Shown here: in pieces, positions 18,401 through 26,029 of the stretch
Position numbering within the stretch: the first letter of the stretch is position 1
Layout of the letters: the number at the start of each line of letters is the position of its first letter
NCBI GenBank assembly: GCA_913778455.1
Contig: CAJYVK010000019.1
Coordinates: 1 to 34,923 of the forward strand
Origin: an uncultured Hymenobacter sp.
Lineage (GTDB): Bacteria > Bacteroidota > Bacteroidia > Cytophagales > Hymenobacteraceae
Direction: 5' to 3'
DNA length: 34,923 nucleotides
Made by a program: the position numbers and the translations under genes
Notes under the pieces: generated by a model
Told to the model about the DNA's origin: nothing
Database searches by the model: none
What the model saw: only the letters and a program-made list of their open reading frames with translations

Positions 18401-18576
18401 TTATTGAGCTCGGGCGGCGTGCCGGAAGTGCGGGCGGTGTCGGTGGGCGTAGTGGCGCGGGGCGGCAGGATCGGCGTGTTGAGTATCTGCGCCTGGGCCG
18501 CCGTGGTACCGGCCACGCCCGCCGCTGCTAAAAACAGTAGCCGACAAAGAGCCCTTGAGGGTAAGGGTTTACGCAT
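15466..18576 (-). CDS. Divergent SusC-family TonB-dependent outer-membrane transporter (SusC3)
   Basis: 1036 residues from the ATG at 18574-18576. The frame opens at 18657, but the inner start gives a clear signal peptide (MRKPLPSRALCRLLFLAAAG, cleavage near AQAQ, about 30). A spacer rich in Pro and Thr (31-65) precedes a carboxypeptidase-like domain (about 66-137). The usual EVVVVGYG signature is absent: the equivalent stretch is KPVRLLFGTSLAPDLT (146-161). The plug is recognisable but altered (IESVTVLKDALAVSMLGVRN), and the barrel ends FGLNIKL. It is probably still a functional importer, since barrel and SusD partner are intact, but TonB contact may differ. First gene of the five-gene operon, under the shared promoter element. 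Confidence 0.92.
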   Translation of the reverse strand: MRKPLPSRALCRLLFLAAAGVAGTTAAQAQILNTPILPPRATTPTDTARTSGTPPELNKQAIPTVFTPSVTDENGEPLTGVKLANESGSFTALTDSVGQARMPEIKAGETLVVSIDGSVIRRFPVSSDLTPIIMLQTSNPAVARHKPVRLLFGTSLAPDLTAASTQTVYNSALQRLPVTSFITALTGQMAGLQTFQLSGQPGNDFALGSLLSQGNPTVVIDGIVRPINAFDLEEIESVTVLKDALAVSMLGVRNTNAGVLNVTTRRGTPGQPRISFTVQSAIQQPIKLPRSLDAYNYALLNNEARLNDGLTPLYSADDLKKYQDGSDPIGHPNVNWLDQVLKKSSLFNRYTFSATGGNAFSKYFVSLEHLNQSGLLKTSDINKYNTSNDYKAYIVRSNIDLQLSKKLTGGIRLLGRILNSNDSGANYGAGLSSILTNLFSTPALAYPVYNADGSYGGNAQFQNNVWAQTVGSGYREIYTRDVLADFYLRRTLNELTPGLWVRALGSYFSSLSETIYRDKTFAVFQQTTGANGQPVYTRYGTNGDQQNNSGVNFQNNTTYLEAALGYDRQFGAHGLHAVALGSRQSFVQASDLPYTVQGLSGRASYNYEGKYVAEFAFGLNGSNRYPDNGAFRYGFFPAGGLAWNISRENFMAGTQDWLSYLKLYGSVGLTGNDVPGYFTYVQTYFDTSQPYFGTGAGTQFSNSEQILASTNRTWEKGRKVNVGVQGALLDNHLGVTVEYYNSLQYDLLMQRGRNTTLLGQLYPDENIGRNQYYGVTTQLTYQQNIGQLSLLAGLNLGVQYTKVLNIDEVYRPYDWMRRTGQPVGQLFGYVADGLFQNQAEIQGAATIVGYTPQPGDIRYKDLNGDGVINQFDIAPIGRNNPSLPFGATLGARWKGFDVTVLLQGVLNRTIYLQGATEYAFQNNGFGNAYEQHLDRWTPTNPGASHPRLGIGNNINNYAPTSSYWLHDNSYMRLKNVELGYTLPLNLSKRARLQAVRLFTNATNLVTFSQYSRIDPEVFNAAYPQQRLINFGLNIKL

Positions 18577-18698
18577 AGAGAAGGGGAAGTAGCGGGAAGT
18601 GCTAGGTGGGAAAATCCGGAGTAGTCGGGGGGAGGCCCAAACCGGCTCAATCAACACTTACCGAACCGAAAATCAGCCGTCTACGTGTTGAGATGCGG

Positions 18699-18750
18699 CA
18701 AAAGTAGACGGAGCTTTCAGGGTACTGCGGGGGGATTTTCACCAAAAAGC
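18699..18750 (-). promoter_or_regulatory. Promoter and candidate regulator site of the susC3 operon
   Basis: On the minus strand, TACTTTTG (plus 18699-18706) is an exact TAnnTTTG -7 box, 123 nt before the susC3 start. Upstream, in order, come GCTTTTT (from 18750), TGAAAAT, CCCCCCGC, AGTAC and CTCC, closely matching the susC1 promoter. The start of the CTTTTT block lies 43 nt from the -7 box, against 45 nt at susC1. The 471-bp gap between susC3 and the regulator gene holds this promoter and the divergent one at 18900..18929; I see nothing else in it. Confidence 0.65.
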
Positions 18751-18899
18751 GGGGGTTAAATTCATCGAATCCTTACCCTACCCCGATAACAATCCGGTAA
18801 CCTAGCTACCTACCAACCCGGTCTAATCGCCTAGTGAACCAAACGCTGCCCGCTGGCCTTACCGCTGATAGCCCAGCCGCTGCCCGACGACCGCGCCTA

Positions 18900-18929
18900 T
18901 TGGATAGCTGGGCTTCCGGGCTTATTTTG
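18900..18929 (+). promoter_or_regulatory. Possible promoter of the hybrid regulator gene
   Basis: TTG at 18900-18902, a 20-nt spacer and TATTTTG at 18923-18929 resemble the Bacteroidota -33/-7 pair, but the -7 box is one base short of TAnnTTTG. It would give a leader of about 110 nt before the ATG at 19048. It lacks the CTTTTT block seen at the PUL promoters, in line with constitutive low expression of the sensor. Confidence 0.35.
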
Positions 18930-19047
18930 CAACTTAGTGAGACCGGATGCGCAATGCGTTGCGCTGCTGCATACCCAGCGGTATTTTATTGGGTTCGGCA
19001 GTCCGGCCCTCGCCACTATTACCTGCCTCTGCCCTACCGCTACGCTT

Positions 19048-22000
19048 ATGCCTTCCCCTTATTTTCGCCTGCTGGCAGTCCCGCTCCTGGTGCTGCTGGC
19101 GCTGGTAACCCGTGCCCAGGATACGGCCCCCGGCGAGTTTCGCTTCGAGCACCTGACCGTAAACCAGGGCCTTTCGCACAGCGATGCCATGGCCGTGGCG
19201 CAGGACCGCGCCGGCTTTATCTGGGTGGGCACCAACCACGGCCTAAACCGCTACGACGGCTACGAGCTCAAGCAGTATTGGCTACCTATTAATAGTAGCG
19301 GCACGTCGGGCAACCGCATTAAGGTGCTGCACACCGACCACAGTGGCCGCCTGTGGGTAGGCACCGAGCGTAGCGGCCTCAGCTTTTACGACCCGACCAC
19401 CGACCGGCTGGCTCCGCTGGCCGAGCCGAGCGGCGTCACTCGTTTTGCCGCCGCCCTGCGCTCGCTGAGTACCCAAACCGTCACGAGCCTGACCACCGAC
19501 GCGCAGGGCCACCTGTGGGTGGGCACTGGATCCGGGCTTTTTACCTTGACTTTCAACAAGGAAGGCCAGCTAACGAACCTGCGCTCGGTGCCACTGACGG
19601 GCGCACCGGCCAGTGGCTTCGCCGTCTCGAAGCTCGTGGCCGACCCCGAAGGCAACGTGTGGGTGGGCACCTTCGACTACGGCTTGGGCATTGTGCGTCC
19701 CGACGCCCGGGTGGCCGAACCCACCGCCCTGACCGGCATCGTACGGGCCCTGTGCCTCGACTGGCGCGGCGACCTGTGGATAGGCACTGAAAATCAGGTG
19801 CTGTGGGTGAGCGCCGCCAACCGGCGCACGGTGCGCGAGCTCACGGCAAACCCCCAACCCTATTCGTATCCGCAGCTGCAAGCTATCCGGCTCGATTCGT
19901 TCGGCCGGCTGTGGGTGGGCACTATTTACGGCCTCTACGTGTGGGAGGCGGGGACGGTCACGGGAGCGGCACCGCCGCTCCGCCCCACCCCCACCCTGCT
20001 GCTGCCCCAGGATAGCGAGCCTTTCAGCATCAATTCGGAGCGCATTCACGAGATCTTCGAAGACCGTACCCAGGTAATATGGCTGTGCGCCTCGGCCGGC
20101 GGCCTCAACAAGGTAGACCTGCGCCAAAAGCCCTTCGGCCAACTGCGCCGCCAGCAGGCCGGCCAGGCCACGCTGCCCAACAACTACATCAACGCGGTTT
20201 ACAAAGAAGACGCTGCCAACACCCTGTGGCTGGGCACCCGCAACGGCGTGGTTGCTTACGACTTGACGCTTCAAACCTACCGTAGTTATTTCAACAAGAC
20301 CCAGGGCCGGGCGGTGCGCGGCGTCGATGTGTCGGCCATCTGCCAGATGCGCGACGGTGCCCTGTGGTTCGGTACCCGGTCGCGGGGCCTGGTGCGGCTG
20401 CTGCGGCGCGGGGGCCGCGAGGAATTTACCACCATCTTCGAGCTCCCCGACGGTCGAAAAATGAACAACGCCAGTATCGAGCGCATGGTCGAGGACCGCT
20501 ATGGTACGCTGTGGGTGGCAACTTTCGAACAGGGTCTACTGCGCTTTACCAGTGAGGGCAAGTTTTTAGGCGCTTACGGGCCAGGCACCGGGCTGCCGAC
20601 CAAGGGCTTCACTTTTTTGCTTTTCGACCCGCAACGCGACGTCATGTGGGCCAGCACCCGCGAGTCGGGCCTGCTCAAGCTACGCGTCACGCCCGATTCG
20701 TTGTACCTGCTCAAACAGTTTCGCTTCGAGCCAGGCGCGGCCACCGGCCTGCGCGTCAACTACGTGTGGCCGCTGCTGCTCGACCGCCAGCACAACCTCT
20801 GGATTGGCACCATCGGCGGGGGCCTGCACCAGCTCAGCACCGATGCCCAGGGCCGCGAGACCATCCGCGCCTTCAACCAGTACCTGCCCGAGAGCGACGC
20901 CGAAAGCCTGCTGGCCGACGACGCCGGCAACATCTGGATTGGCGGTACCGGCCTCTACCGCTTTACGCCGCGCACCCGCCAGTACGTGCGCTACGACGTG
21001 GCCGACGGCCTGCAAAGCAACGCCTTTAAGATCGGGGCGGCCGCCCGGGGAGCCGACGGCACGCTCTATTTCGGGGGGATAAATGGCGTCAGCTACTTCC
21101 AGCCCTCGGCCATCCGGCCCAATCCCTACCCGCCGGTGGTGCAGTTTACGGGCCTGCGCATTGCCAACCAGCCCGTGGCTGTGGGGCAGGTAGTCGGGGG
21201 CCGCGTGCTGCTGACCAGGCCACTGTCGGAAGTGCAGACCGTCACGATCAAGCCCTGGGAAAACGATTTTTCGGTGGAGTTTGTGGGGCTGAACTACGCC
21301 AACCCGCAGAAAAACCGCTACGCTTACCGCCTCGAAGGCTACAACGCCGGCTGGGTGTACCCCGCCCCCGGCCAGCGCACTGCCAGCTTCGCCAACCTGC
21401 CGCCCGGCCGCTACACCCTGCGCGTGAAGGCCAGCAACGGCGAGGGTGTGTGGTCAACCCACCCGGCCAGCATTGCCTTCGACGTGCTGGCTCCGTGGTA
21501 CAAAACCTGGTGGGCCTACCTGCTTTACGTCGCGGTGCTGGCGGGGGGCATCATCCTGTACCGACGCTTCGAGATGGCGCAGCAGGAGCTACAAAGCAAG
21601 CTCGTGCTGGAGCAATTTCAGACCGAAAAGGAAAAGGAGCTGACCAACCTCAAGCTGGGCTTCTTCACCAACGTGAGCCACGAGCTGCGCACCCCGCTCA
21701 CCCTCATCCTGGGGCCGATGGAAGACATTATGCGCAGCACTGGCCCCGTAGCCGACCTGCGCGGCAAGGTGCTGCTCATGCACCAACAGGCCCGCAAGCT
21801 GCTGGAGCTGGTCAATCAGCTGCTCGACTTCCGTAAGGTTGAATCGGGGCACGTGCCGCTGCGGGCCAGCCTCGGCGATGCCGGGCGCTTCCTGGCCGAG
21901 GTCTACGCCTCGTTCCAGCTCAAGGCTCAGGAGCGGGCCGTGGATTACGTGCTCGACGTACCCGCCGAGCCGGTGCGCCTGCATTTCGATCGCAGCAAGC

Positions 22001-23322
22001 TCGAAATCATTCTGACGAACCTGCTGGCTAATGCCTTTAAGTACACCCGCGACAAGGGCCGCGTCGAGCTCACGGCTACGCCCATCGGCGACCCCAGCGG
22101 CGAGGCGGTGTACCAGGGCGGCCAGCTGGCGGGCAATTATTTAAAAATCAGCGTTAGCGATACCGGCGTGGGCATTCAGCCCAGCGAGCTGGAGCGCATA
22201 TTCGACCCGTACTACCAAGCCTCGCACACCAACACGCTGCGTATGACGGGTACCGGCATCGGCCTGGCGCTGGCCCGGCAGTTTGCCCAGCGCCACGGCG
22301 GGCAGCTCACGGTGGTGAGCGCGCCGGGCGTGGGCACTACTTTTGAACTGCGCCTGCCCTTCGGCCAGCAGCACTTGCAGCCCGAAGACATTCAGCCCGA
22401 AGATATCCAGCTCGAAGACCCCAGCGTTGAGCCGGTGGCCAGTCCGCCGGCCGCCGAGGTCGCGCCGCCGGTCGAAATACTGGAGCTACCCGCCAGCCCG
22501 GCCCCGGCCGGCCCGCCCCGTCTGCTGGTGGTGGAAGACAACGACGAATTGCGCCAATACCTGCTTCAGATTTTTGAGGCTGACTACGAAGTAGTTACTG
22601 CCGAAGATGGCCTAGTGGGCTGGGACAAAGCCCTGGCCCACCTGCCCGACCTCATCATCTCCGATGTGATGATGCCGCGTGGCGACGGACTGGAGCTGTG
22701 CCGCAAGCTCAAGCAACATCCCAAAACGGCTCACATCCCGGTGCTGCTGCTTACCGCCCGCACCGCCGAAACCCACGAGCTGGAAGGCGTGGGCATGGGG
22801 GCCGACGAGTACATGAGCAAGCCTTTCAACCCCGCCCTGCTCCACGCTAAGGCCGAGGGCCTGCTGCGCAACCGCCGCAAGCTGCACGAGTTCTACCAGC
22901 GCCAGATTCTGCTCCAGCCCACTGAGATCGTGGTGGCCGATGCCGACCGCGAATTCCTGGAGCAGGCGATGGGCGTGGTCGAGAAGCACCTCGGCGACTC
23001 CGAGTTCAGCGTGCAGGTGTTGGTGAAGGAAATGGCCATGAGCCAGTCGGTATTCTACCGCCGCATCAAGAGCATCACCGGCCAGACGGCCGTGGAGTTT
23101 ATCCGCGACGTGCGCCTCAAGCGCGCCGCACAGTTGCTGGCCCAAACCACCATGCGGGTGTCGGAAATCGCCTTCGAGGTGGGCATCGAGGATGCCAAGT
23201 ATTTCCGCAAGGCCTTCCAGAAGCTCTACAGCCTCACGCCCTCCGACTACGCCCGGCAGCACCGGACGGGCGCGGGGGCAGCCCCGGCCGCCACGGGCGA
23301 GGCCCGCGCGGTCGATGCCTAG
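19048..23322 (+). CDS. Hybrid two-component system regulator (HTCS) of the PUL
   Basis: 1424 residues from the ATG at 19048, preferred over the open frame from 18937 because it gives a signal peptide (MPSPYFRLLAVPLLVLLALV, cleavage near TRAQ). Order of domains: periplasmic sensor of two Reg_prop beta-propellers (about 25-720, many WVGT/LWIGT blade motifs), Y_Y_Y domain (about 745-812), one membrane helix (about 821-841), histidine kinase with His878 in VSHELRTPL, ATPase with Asn991/Asn995, DTGVG (1038-1042) and GTGIGLALA, receiver with Glu1163/Asp1164, phosphoacceptor Asp1206 and Lys1258, and AraC-type DNA-binding domain (about 1320-1405). All key residues are present. Such proteins bind an oligosaccharide in the periplasm and activate PUL promoters. 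Its position between the divergent blocks and the shared upstream element point to it as regulator of this locus. Confidence 0.96.
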   Translation: MPSPYFRLLAVPLLVLLALVTRAQDTAPGEFRFEHLTVNQGLSHSDAMAVAQDRAGFIWVGTNHGLNRYDGYELKQYWLPINSSGTSGNRIKVLHTDHSGRLWVGTERSGLSFYDPTTDRLAPLAEPSGVTRFAAALRSLSTQTVTSLTTDAQGHLWVGTGSGLFTLTFNKEGQLTNLRSVPLTGAPASGFAVSKLVADPEGNVWVGTFDYGLGIVRPDARVAEPTALTGIVRALCLDWRGDLWIGTENQVLWVSAANRRTVRELTANPQPYSYPQLQAIRLDSFGRLWVGTIYGLYVWEAGTVTGAAPPLRPTPTLLLPQDSEPFSINSERIHEIFEDRTQVIWLCASAGGLNKVDLRQKPFGQLRRQQAGQATLPNNYINAVYKEDAANTLWLGTRNGVVAYDLTLQTYRSYFNKTQGRAVRGVDVSAICQMRDGALWFGTRSRGLVRLLRRGGREEFTTIFELPDGRKMNNASIERMVEDRYGTLWVATFEQGLLRFTSEGKFLGAYGPGTGLPTKGFTFLLFDPQRDVMWASTRESGLLKLRVTPDSLYLLKQFRFEPGAATGLRVNYVWPLLLDRQHNLWIGTIGGGLHQLSTDAQGRETIRAFNQYLPESDAESLLADDAGNIWIGGTGLYRFTPRTRQYVRYDVADGLQSNAFKIGAAARGADGTLYFGGINGVSYFQPSAIRPNPYPPVVQFTGLRIANQPVAVGQVVGGRVLLTRPLSEVQTVTIKPWENDFSVEFVGLNYANPQKNRYAYRLEGYNAGWVYPAPGQRTASFANLPPGRYTLRVKASNGEGVWSTHPASIAFDVLAPWYKTWWAYLLYVAVLAGGIILYRRFEMAQQELQSKLVLEQFQTEKEKELTNLKLGFFTNVSHELRTPLTLILGPMEDIMRSTGPVADLRGKVLLMHQQARKLLELVNQLLDFRKVESGHVPLRASLGDAGRFLAEVYASFQLKAQERAVDYVLDVPAEPVRLHFDRSKLEIILTNLLANAFKYTRDKGRVELTATPIGDPSGEAVYQGGQLAGNYLKISVSDTGVGIQPSELERIFDPYYQASHTNTLRMTGTGIGLALARQFAQRHGGQLTVVSAPGVGTTFELRLPFGQQHLQPEDIQPEDIQLEDPSVEPVASPPAAEVAPPVEILELPASPAPAGPPRLLVVEDNDELRQYLLQIFEADYEVVTAEDGLVGWDKALAHLPDLIISDVMMPRGDGLELCRKLKQHPKTAHIPVLLLTARTAETHELEGVGMGADEYMSKPFNPALLHAKAEGLLRNRRKLHEFYQRQILLQPTEIVVADADREFLEQAMGVVEKHLGDSEFSVQVLVKEMAMSQSVFYRRIKSITGQTAVEFIRDVRLKRAAQLLAQTTMRVSEIAFEVGIEDAKYFRKAFQKLYSLTPSDYARQHRTGAGAAPAATGEARAVDA

Positions 23323-23353
23323 CGGCGGGCGCAACTTGCGCAGCTACTCCTTA

Positions 23354-23394
23354 CCGGCCAGCCGCTTAGCACCTTAGGCGTTGCGGCTGGCTGG
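23354..23394 (+). terminator. Probable hairpin terminator after the HTCS gene
   Basis: CCGGCCAGCCGC (23354-23365) pairs with GCGGCTGGCTGG (23383-23394) with one mismatch, about 30 nt after the HTCS stop. No T-run follows directly (the first, CTTTTT at 23416, belongs to the next promoter element), so termination may be incomplete. Confidence 0.45.
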
Positions 23395-23415
23395 TAGTGG
23401 GGGTGAAAAAATCCT

Positions 23416-23467
23416 CTTTTTCTGCGGAAATACCCCCGGCCGGAAGCGGCGGAGCCTGCTACTATTG
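23416..23467 (+). promoter_or_regulatory. Promoter and candidate regulator site of the GH105 operon
   Basis: CTTTTTCTGC, then GGAAATA, then CCCCC (23416-23437) repeats the blocks found upstream of susC1 and susC3. TACTATTG at 23460-23467 stands where those have TACTTTTG. It departs from TAnnTTTG at one base. The block-to-box spacing is 44 nt, between the 45 and 43 nt of the other two. The -7 box is about 72 nt before the GH105 start. Agreement on the opposite strand and in a separate operon supports a shared activator site. Confidence 0.55.
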
Positions 23468-23539
23468 CGGTAGTATTACCGAAGCTGGCCGCTCCCGGCT
23501 GGCTGGCTTCGATTTCTCTCCCCACCCAATCCCGCAGGT

Positions 23540-24661
23540 ATGCTCCGCTCCTTTCGGACCACGTGGTTGCTCGCCGGCCTGCTGCTCGCGGCGGGCCCGG
23601 CTTCGGTTGCCCGCGCCCAGTCCGCCCCGGCCGAGGCCGCTTACTTCAAGCCTAAGTTCATCAAGAGCCAGCTGCTGAAAGCCACCCGCTGGCAGCTGGC
23701 CCACCCCCGCCACAAGCTCACCGACTGGACCAACGGCGCGTTCTACGCGGGCGTCTTCGCCGCGTACCAGACCACCAAGTCCCAGCTCATTCTCGACTCG
23801 CTCCTGGCGATGGGCGAGCGCACCCGCTGGCAGCCCGACCGCCGCTACGACCACGCCGACGACATCGCCATCTGCCAAACCTACCTCAACTTGTACCGCC
23901 TCAAAAAGGACCGGCGCATGATCGAGCCTACCCTGGCAGTGGTGGAGAAATTTCGCACCGAGCCCGGCCCCGAGGTGCGCCACAACGGCATTGCCTGGTG
24001 GTGGTGCGACGCCCTGTTCATGGGGCCGCCCGTGCTCGTCAAAGTGGGCGTTATCGAGAAGCAGCCCAAGTACCTGGCCCTCAACGACACGCTCTACCAG
24101 CAAACGTACAAGCGCCTCTTCAACCACCAGCAGCACCTCTTTTCCCGCGATGCCTCCTACCTGTGGAATGCGCAGGGCGAGGGCAAAAAGGAAAGCAACG
24201 GCCAGCCCATTTTCTGGAGCCGGGGTAATGGCTGGGTGATGGGCGGCCTCGTCCAACTGCTGCAAGAGCTACCCGCCAACCATCCGACGCGGCCGTTCTA
24301 CCTCAACCTGTTCAAGGAAATGAGTGCCCGGCTTGTGCAGTTACAGCAGCCCGACGGCCTGTGGCGCTCCAGCCTGCTCGACCCCGCCGCCTACCCCGGC
24401 GGCGAGGCTTCCGGCTCGGGCTTCGACTGCTACGCCCTGGCCTGGGGCCTCAATCAAGGCATCCTGGATAAAGCGACCTACCGGCCGGCCGTGCAAAAAG
24501 CCTGGGTGGCCCTGACTAAGTGCGTGTCGGATGAGGGCCGCGTGGGCTGGGTGCAGCCCATTGGGGCCGACCCACGCCGCGACTTCTCGGCCGATAGCTG
24601 GGAGGTCTACGGCACCGGCGCCTACCTGCTCGCCGGCTCCGAAGTTATCAAGCTTAACTAA
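23540..24661 (+). CDS. GH105-family unsaturated uronyl hydrolase (YteR/RhiN-like)
   Basis: 373 residues with a signal peptide (about 1-27, VARAQ), so periplasmic, unlike the cytosolic Bacillus YteR. An (alpha/alpha)6 barrel of normal family length. Visible motifs are DWTNGAFYAG (62-71), YDHADDIAICQTYL (103-116), WWWCDALFMGPP (153-164) with Asp157 as the expected catalytic acid that hydrates the unsaturated uronate, WSRGNGW (226-232), and a GSGFDCYALAWGLNQG segment. The family removes 4,5-unsaturated galacturonic acid from the non-reducing end of lyase products, classically rhamnogalacturonan I oligosaccharides. The sugar released rearranges to the hexosulose-uronate used by KduI, encoded further down the same strand. 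First gene after the third shared promoter element. Confidence 0.93.
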   Translation: MLRSFRTTWLLAGLLLAAGPASVARAQSAPAEAAYFKPKFIKSQLLKATRWQLAHPRHKLTDWTNGAFYAGVFAAYQTTKSQLILDSLLAMGERTRWQPDRRYDHADDIAICQTYLNLYRLKKDRRMIEPTLAVVEKFRTEPGPEVRHNGIAWWWCDALFMGPPVLVKVGVIEKQPKYLALNDTLYQQTYKRLFNHQQHLFSRDASYLWNAQGEGKKESNGQPIFWSRGNGWVMGGLVQLLQELPANHPTRPFYLNLFKEMSARLVQLQQPDGLWRSSLLDPAAYPGGEASGSGFDCYALAWGLNQGILDKATYRPAVQKAWVALTKCVSDEGRVGWVQPIGADPRRDFSADSWEVYGTGAYLLAGSEVIKLN

Positions 24662-24671
24662 TTAAGCCCGT

Positions 24672-25934
24672 ATGAAACGTCGCTTTTTCCTGGGCCAGGC
24701 CACGGCCGGACTGTCGGCGCTCGCGCTGCCGGCCCTGGGAACCACCCTGGTCAGCTCGCCCGCAGCTTTACCCGCCGCTCCCCGCCCCGCTCCCGTTCCC
24801 GACCGCGCTTACTGGCTGGCTACCCTGCTGCGCGTGGCCGACCCCCTCCTCGCGGCCGCCGCTGCCGGCCGCCTCAAAACTGCGCTGCCCGTGGAGGCCG
24901 CCGCCGGCCAGCAGGAAGGCCGACGCAACGTGACTCACCTCGAAGCACTGGGCCGCACCCTGGCGGGCCTGGCCCCCTGGCTGGAGCTCAAGGACGTACC
25001 CGCCGACGAGGCCGCCCGCCAGCAGCGGGCCGCCGAGCAGGCCCGCCAGGCCATTGCCCACGCCGTCAATCCCCAGGACGCTGATTTTCTGAATTTCAAC
25101 CAGGGCGGCCAGCCGGTGGTTGATACCGCTTTCCTGGCCCACGCCCTGCTGCGCGCCCCCACCCAGCTGTGGGAGAAGCTGCCCGCGCCCACCCAGGCGC
25201 AGCTGGTGCAAGCGCTGCAAAGCTCCCGGGTGATCAAGCCCGTATACAGCAACTGGCTCCTATTCAGCGCCATTATCGAGGCGGCGCTGCTCAAGTTTAC
25301 CGGTAGCGGCGACCTCATGCGGATGGACTACGCCATCAAGGAGCACCAAACCTGGTACAAGGGTGACGGCACCTACGGCGACGGGCCTGACTTTCATTGG
25401 GATTACTACAATAGTTACGTCATTCAGCCCATGCTGCTCGACGTGGTCGGCACGCTCGTGGCCGCGGGCAAGGAGCGCAAGGAGCTGCTCGAAACGCTGC
25501 GCACCCGCGCCCGCCGCTACGCCGCCGTGCAGGAGCGCCTGATCGGCCCCGATGGCGCGTTTGCCGCCTTCGGGCGCTCGCTGGCGTACCGCTGCGGGGC
25601 GTTTCAGCACCTGGCGCAGGCCAGTTTGCAAGGCTTTCTCCCGGCCGAGCTGCCGGCCGGGCAGGCCCGCAGTGCCCTCACGGCCGTTATTCGGCGCACG
25701 ATGGAGCCCAAGGGCACCTTCGACGCCCAGGGCTGGCTGCAGATCGGGCTGTGCGGGCACCAGCCGGGCATCGGCGAGGGCTACATTTCGACGGGCAGCC
25801 TCTACCTCTGCACCACGGCCTTCCTGCCGCTGGGGCTGCCGGCCGCCGATGCCTTCTGGGCCAGCCCGGCCCAGGATTGGACGGCCAAGCGCATCTGGTC
25901 GGGCCAAGACGTGCACCTCGACCACGCGCTGTAA
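24672..25934 (+). CDS. DUF2264-related protein with twin-arginine signal
   Basis: 420 residues. The N-terminus MKRRFFLGQATAG carries the RRxFL pattern of a Tat signal, which suggests export in folded form, or use of the Tat route without a cofactor as in many Bacteroidota hydrolases. The mature part is an all-alpha toroid-like domain with SNW (193-195), GDGTYGDGPDFHWDYYNSY (231-249) and FGRSLAYRCGAF (300-311). These align by eye with the motifs of the long DUF2264 protein at 21..2063, but this one keeps a His (242) in the central motif and has no C-terminal beta domain. It starts 10 bp after GH105, so it is co-transcribed and probably acts on the same oligosaccharides. I cannot name the activity: uronidase, lyase or other glycosidase are all possible. 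Confidence 0.85.
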   Translation: MKRRFFLGQATAGLSALALPALGTTLVSSPAALPAAPRPAPVPDRAYWLATLLRVADPLLAAAAAGRLKTALPVEAAAGQQEGRRNVTHLEALGRTLAGLAPWLELKDVPADEAARQQRAAEQARQAIAHAVNPQDADFLNFNQGGQPVVDTAFLAHALLRAPTQLWEKLPAPTQAQLVQALQSSRVIKPVYSNWLLFSAIIEAALLKFTGSGDLMRMDYAIKEHQTWYKGDGTYGDGPDFHWDYYNSYVIQPMLLDVVGTLVAAGKERKELLETLRTRARRYAAVQERLIGPDGAFAAFGRSLAYRCGAFQHLAQASLQGFLPAELPAGQARSALTAVIRRTMEPKGTFDAQGWLQIGLCGHQPGIGEGYISTGSLYLCTTAFLPLGLPAADAFWASPAQDWTAKRIWSGQDVHLDHAL

Positions 25935-25968
25935 ACCCCGCCCGCCGCGCTAAAACTCCCCGGCTTCT

Positions 25969-26000
25969 TTGCCGCAACTCCTCAACCGGGCGCACCTTTG
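25969..26000 (+). promoter_or_regulatory. Possible promoter for kduD-kduI
   Basis: TTG (25969-25971), a 21-nt spacer and CACCTTTG (25993-26000) match the Bacteroidota -33/-7 pattern with one mismatch, 30 nt before the kduD start. It lacks the shared PUL element, so the kdu genes may have basal expression of their own in addition to read-through from GH105. Confidence 0.4.
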
Positions 26001-26029
26001 CGCTTTCACTTTATTTCTTTTTGGCAAAC

